Source: Methylobacterium adhaesivum
GTDB lineage: Bacteria > Pseudomonadota > Alphaproteobacteria > Rhizobiales > Beijerinckiaceae
Assembly: GCF_022179065.1 (NCBI RefSeq)
Contig: NZ_BPQD01000002.1
Coordinates: 62,001 to 126,000, forward strand
Length of the DNA stretch: 64,000 nucleotides
Reading direction: 5' to 3'
The notes beneath the pieces are model-generated. The model searched no databases. It had not been told where the DNA came from and was given only the letters and a program-made list of their open reading frames with translations. The position numbers were made by a program, and so were the translations under genes. How positions within the stretch are numbered: position 1 is the first letter of the stretch; every line of letters begins with the position of its first letter. Below are positions 63,671-64,000 of the stretch, piece by piece.

Positions 63671-64000
63671 TCAGACCAGCCGGCTCTGGACGATGGCCGC
63701 ACCGATGAAGCTCTGGAACAGCGGATGCGGCTCGAACGGGCGCGACTTCAACTCCGGATGGAACTGCACGCCGATGAACCACGGGTGCCCGACATGCTCC
63801 ACGGTCTCGGGCAGGAGACCGTCCGGCGAAAGGCCCGAGAAGCGCAGGCCCTTGGCCTCAAGGCACTCGCGATAGGCCATGTTGACCTCATAGCGATGGC
63901 GGTGGCGCTCGGAGATCTCGGTGGTTCCGTAGATCTCGGCGATCTTGGTGTCGGGGCGCAGGGTCGCGTCGTAGGCGCCGAGCCGCATGGTGCCGCCGAG
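63671..64000 (-). CDS. pyrG: CTP synthase, C-terminal part (5' partial)
   Basis: Only the last 109 codons are in the window; the gene continues past base 64000. It is the end of the class I glutamine amidotransferase domain: [24 protein letters not shown] and [12 protein letters not shown] with the catalytic His and Glu. CTP synthase aminates UTP with glutamine ammonia. The C-terminus [11 protein letters not shown] is typical. The amidotransferase Cys and the synthetase domain lie outside the window. Confidence 0.95.
   Translation of the reverse strand, partial: LGGTMRLGAYDATLRPDTKIAEIYGTTEISERHRHRYEVNMAYRECLEAKGLRFSGLSPDGLLPETVEHVGHPWFIGVQFHPELKSRPFEPHPLFQSFIGAAIVQSRLV

Noticed and set aside
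1-64000. CRISPR arrays, insertion sequences, prophage or integrative elements
   Set aside because: No regularly spaced repeats, transposase, integrase or tRNA-flanked att signature was seen on either strand.

Overview
The window is GC-rich, densely coded chromosomal DNA from an alphaproteobacterium, most likely Hyphomicrobiales and probably close to Methylobacterium/Methylorubrum. This rests on family content and gene order, not on a database search. Indicators are DUF4167, DUF2336 (twice), DUF1491, DUF6925, Mic60 and HemY families, a DivJ-like kinase, the tsaD/hemD/mic60/hemY neighbourhood, the nrdR-ribD-ribE-ribH-nusB-thiL block, and RNase E with an acidic insertion in its S1 domain. I see no rRNA, tRNA, CRISPR array, transposase, integrase or prophage. 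The strand carries housekeeping genes with a few accessory patches.

Layout. 1-9.9 kb: 3' end of a DUF4167 gene, a methyltransferase-like protein, DUF2336, a 54-aa YqaE/Pmp3 membrane peptide, a molybdopterin oxidoreductase coupled to a flavin reductase, an L-2-hydroxyglutarate-oxidase-like enzyme, a DEAD-box helicase and two little-known proteins. 10-12 kb: a NarL-type two-component pair. 12-16 kb (minus): tsaD, a GNAT fusion, gpsA, an OGFr_N protein, and the separately placed EVE-domain protein. 16-21 kb (plus): hemD, mic60 and hemY, with hemC missing from its usual place. 21-29.5 kb: DUF2336, DUF1491, a peptidoglycan-binding protein, the DivJ-like kinase, cydB without cydA but with a one-helix partner, and a diguanylate cyclase. 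29.5-34 kb: a DgcA/DgcN-type D-glutamate pair, maiA and NDH-2. 34-40 kb (minus): thiamine and riboflavin genes, nusB, nrdR and glyA.

40.3-41.0 kb is the clearest foreign-looking patch: a start-less 3' gene remnant whose stop overlaps the start of an intact, AT-richer small gene, resembling a toxin-tail/immunity arrangement. 41-49 kb: envelope genes (L,D-transpeptidase, PCu(A)C copper chaperone, AlgX-like enzyme, PBP1A, AmiC amidase) and a GrpB-like protein. 49-53.5 kb: RNase E with a long leader, and an FKBP isomerase. 53.5-58.2 kb (minus): a surface-glycan set (CelD-type acyltransferase, flippase, SGNH hydrolase, OpgC-type membrane acyltransferase). 58.5-61.1 kb: a two-domain KaiC-like ATPase overlapping a HisKA_2 kinase gene. 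The end holds a lipoprotein, an S10 peptidase, holC and the 3' end of pyrG.

The most interesting candidates are the KaiC-like/kinase pair, whose CII phosphosite positions read Thr-Tyr by eye alignment, the 40.3-41.0 kb remnant plus small gene, the cydA-less cydB, and the cytosolic molybdenum/flavin enzyme pair. None is shown to be new; each needs the searches given under findings.
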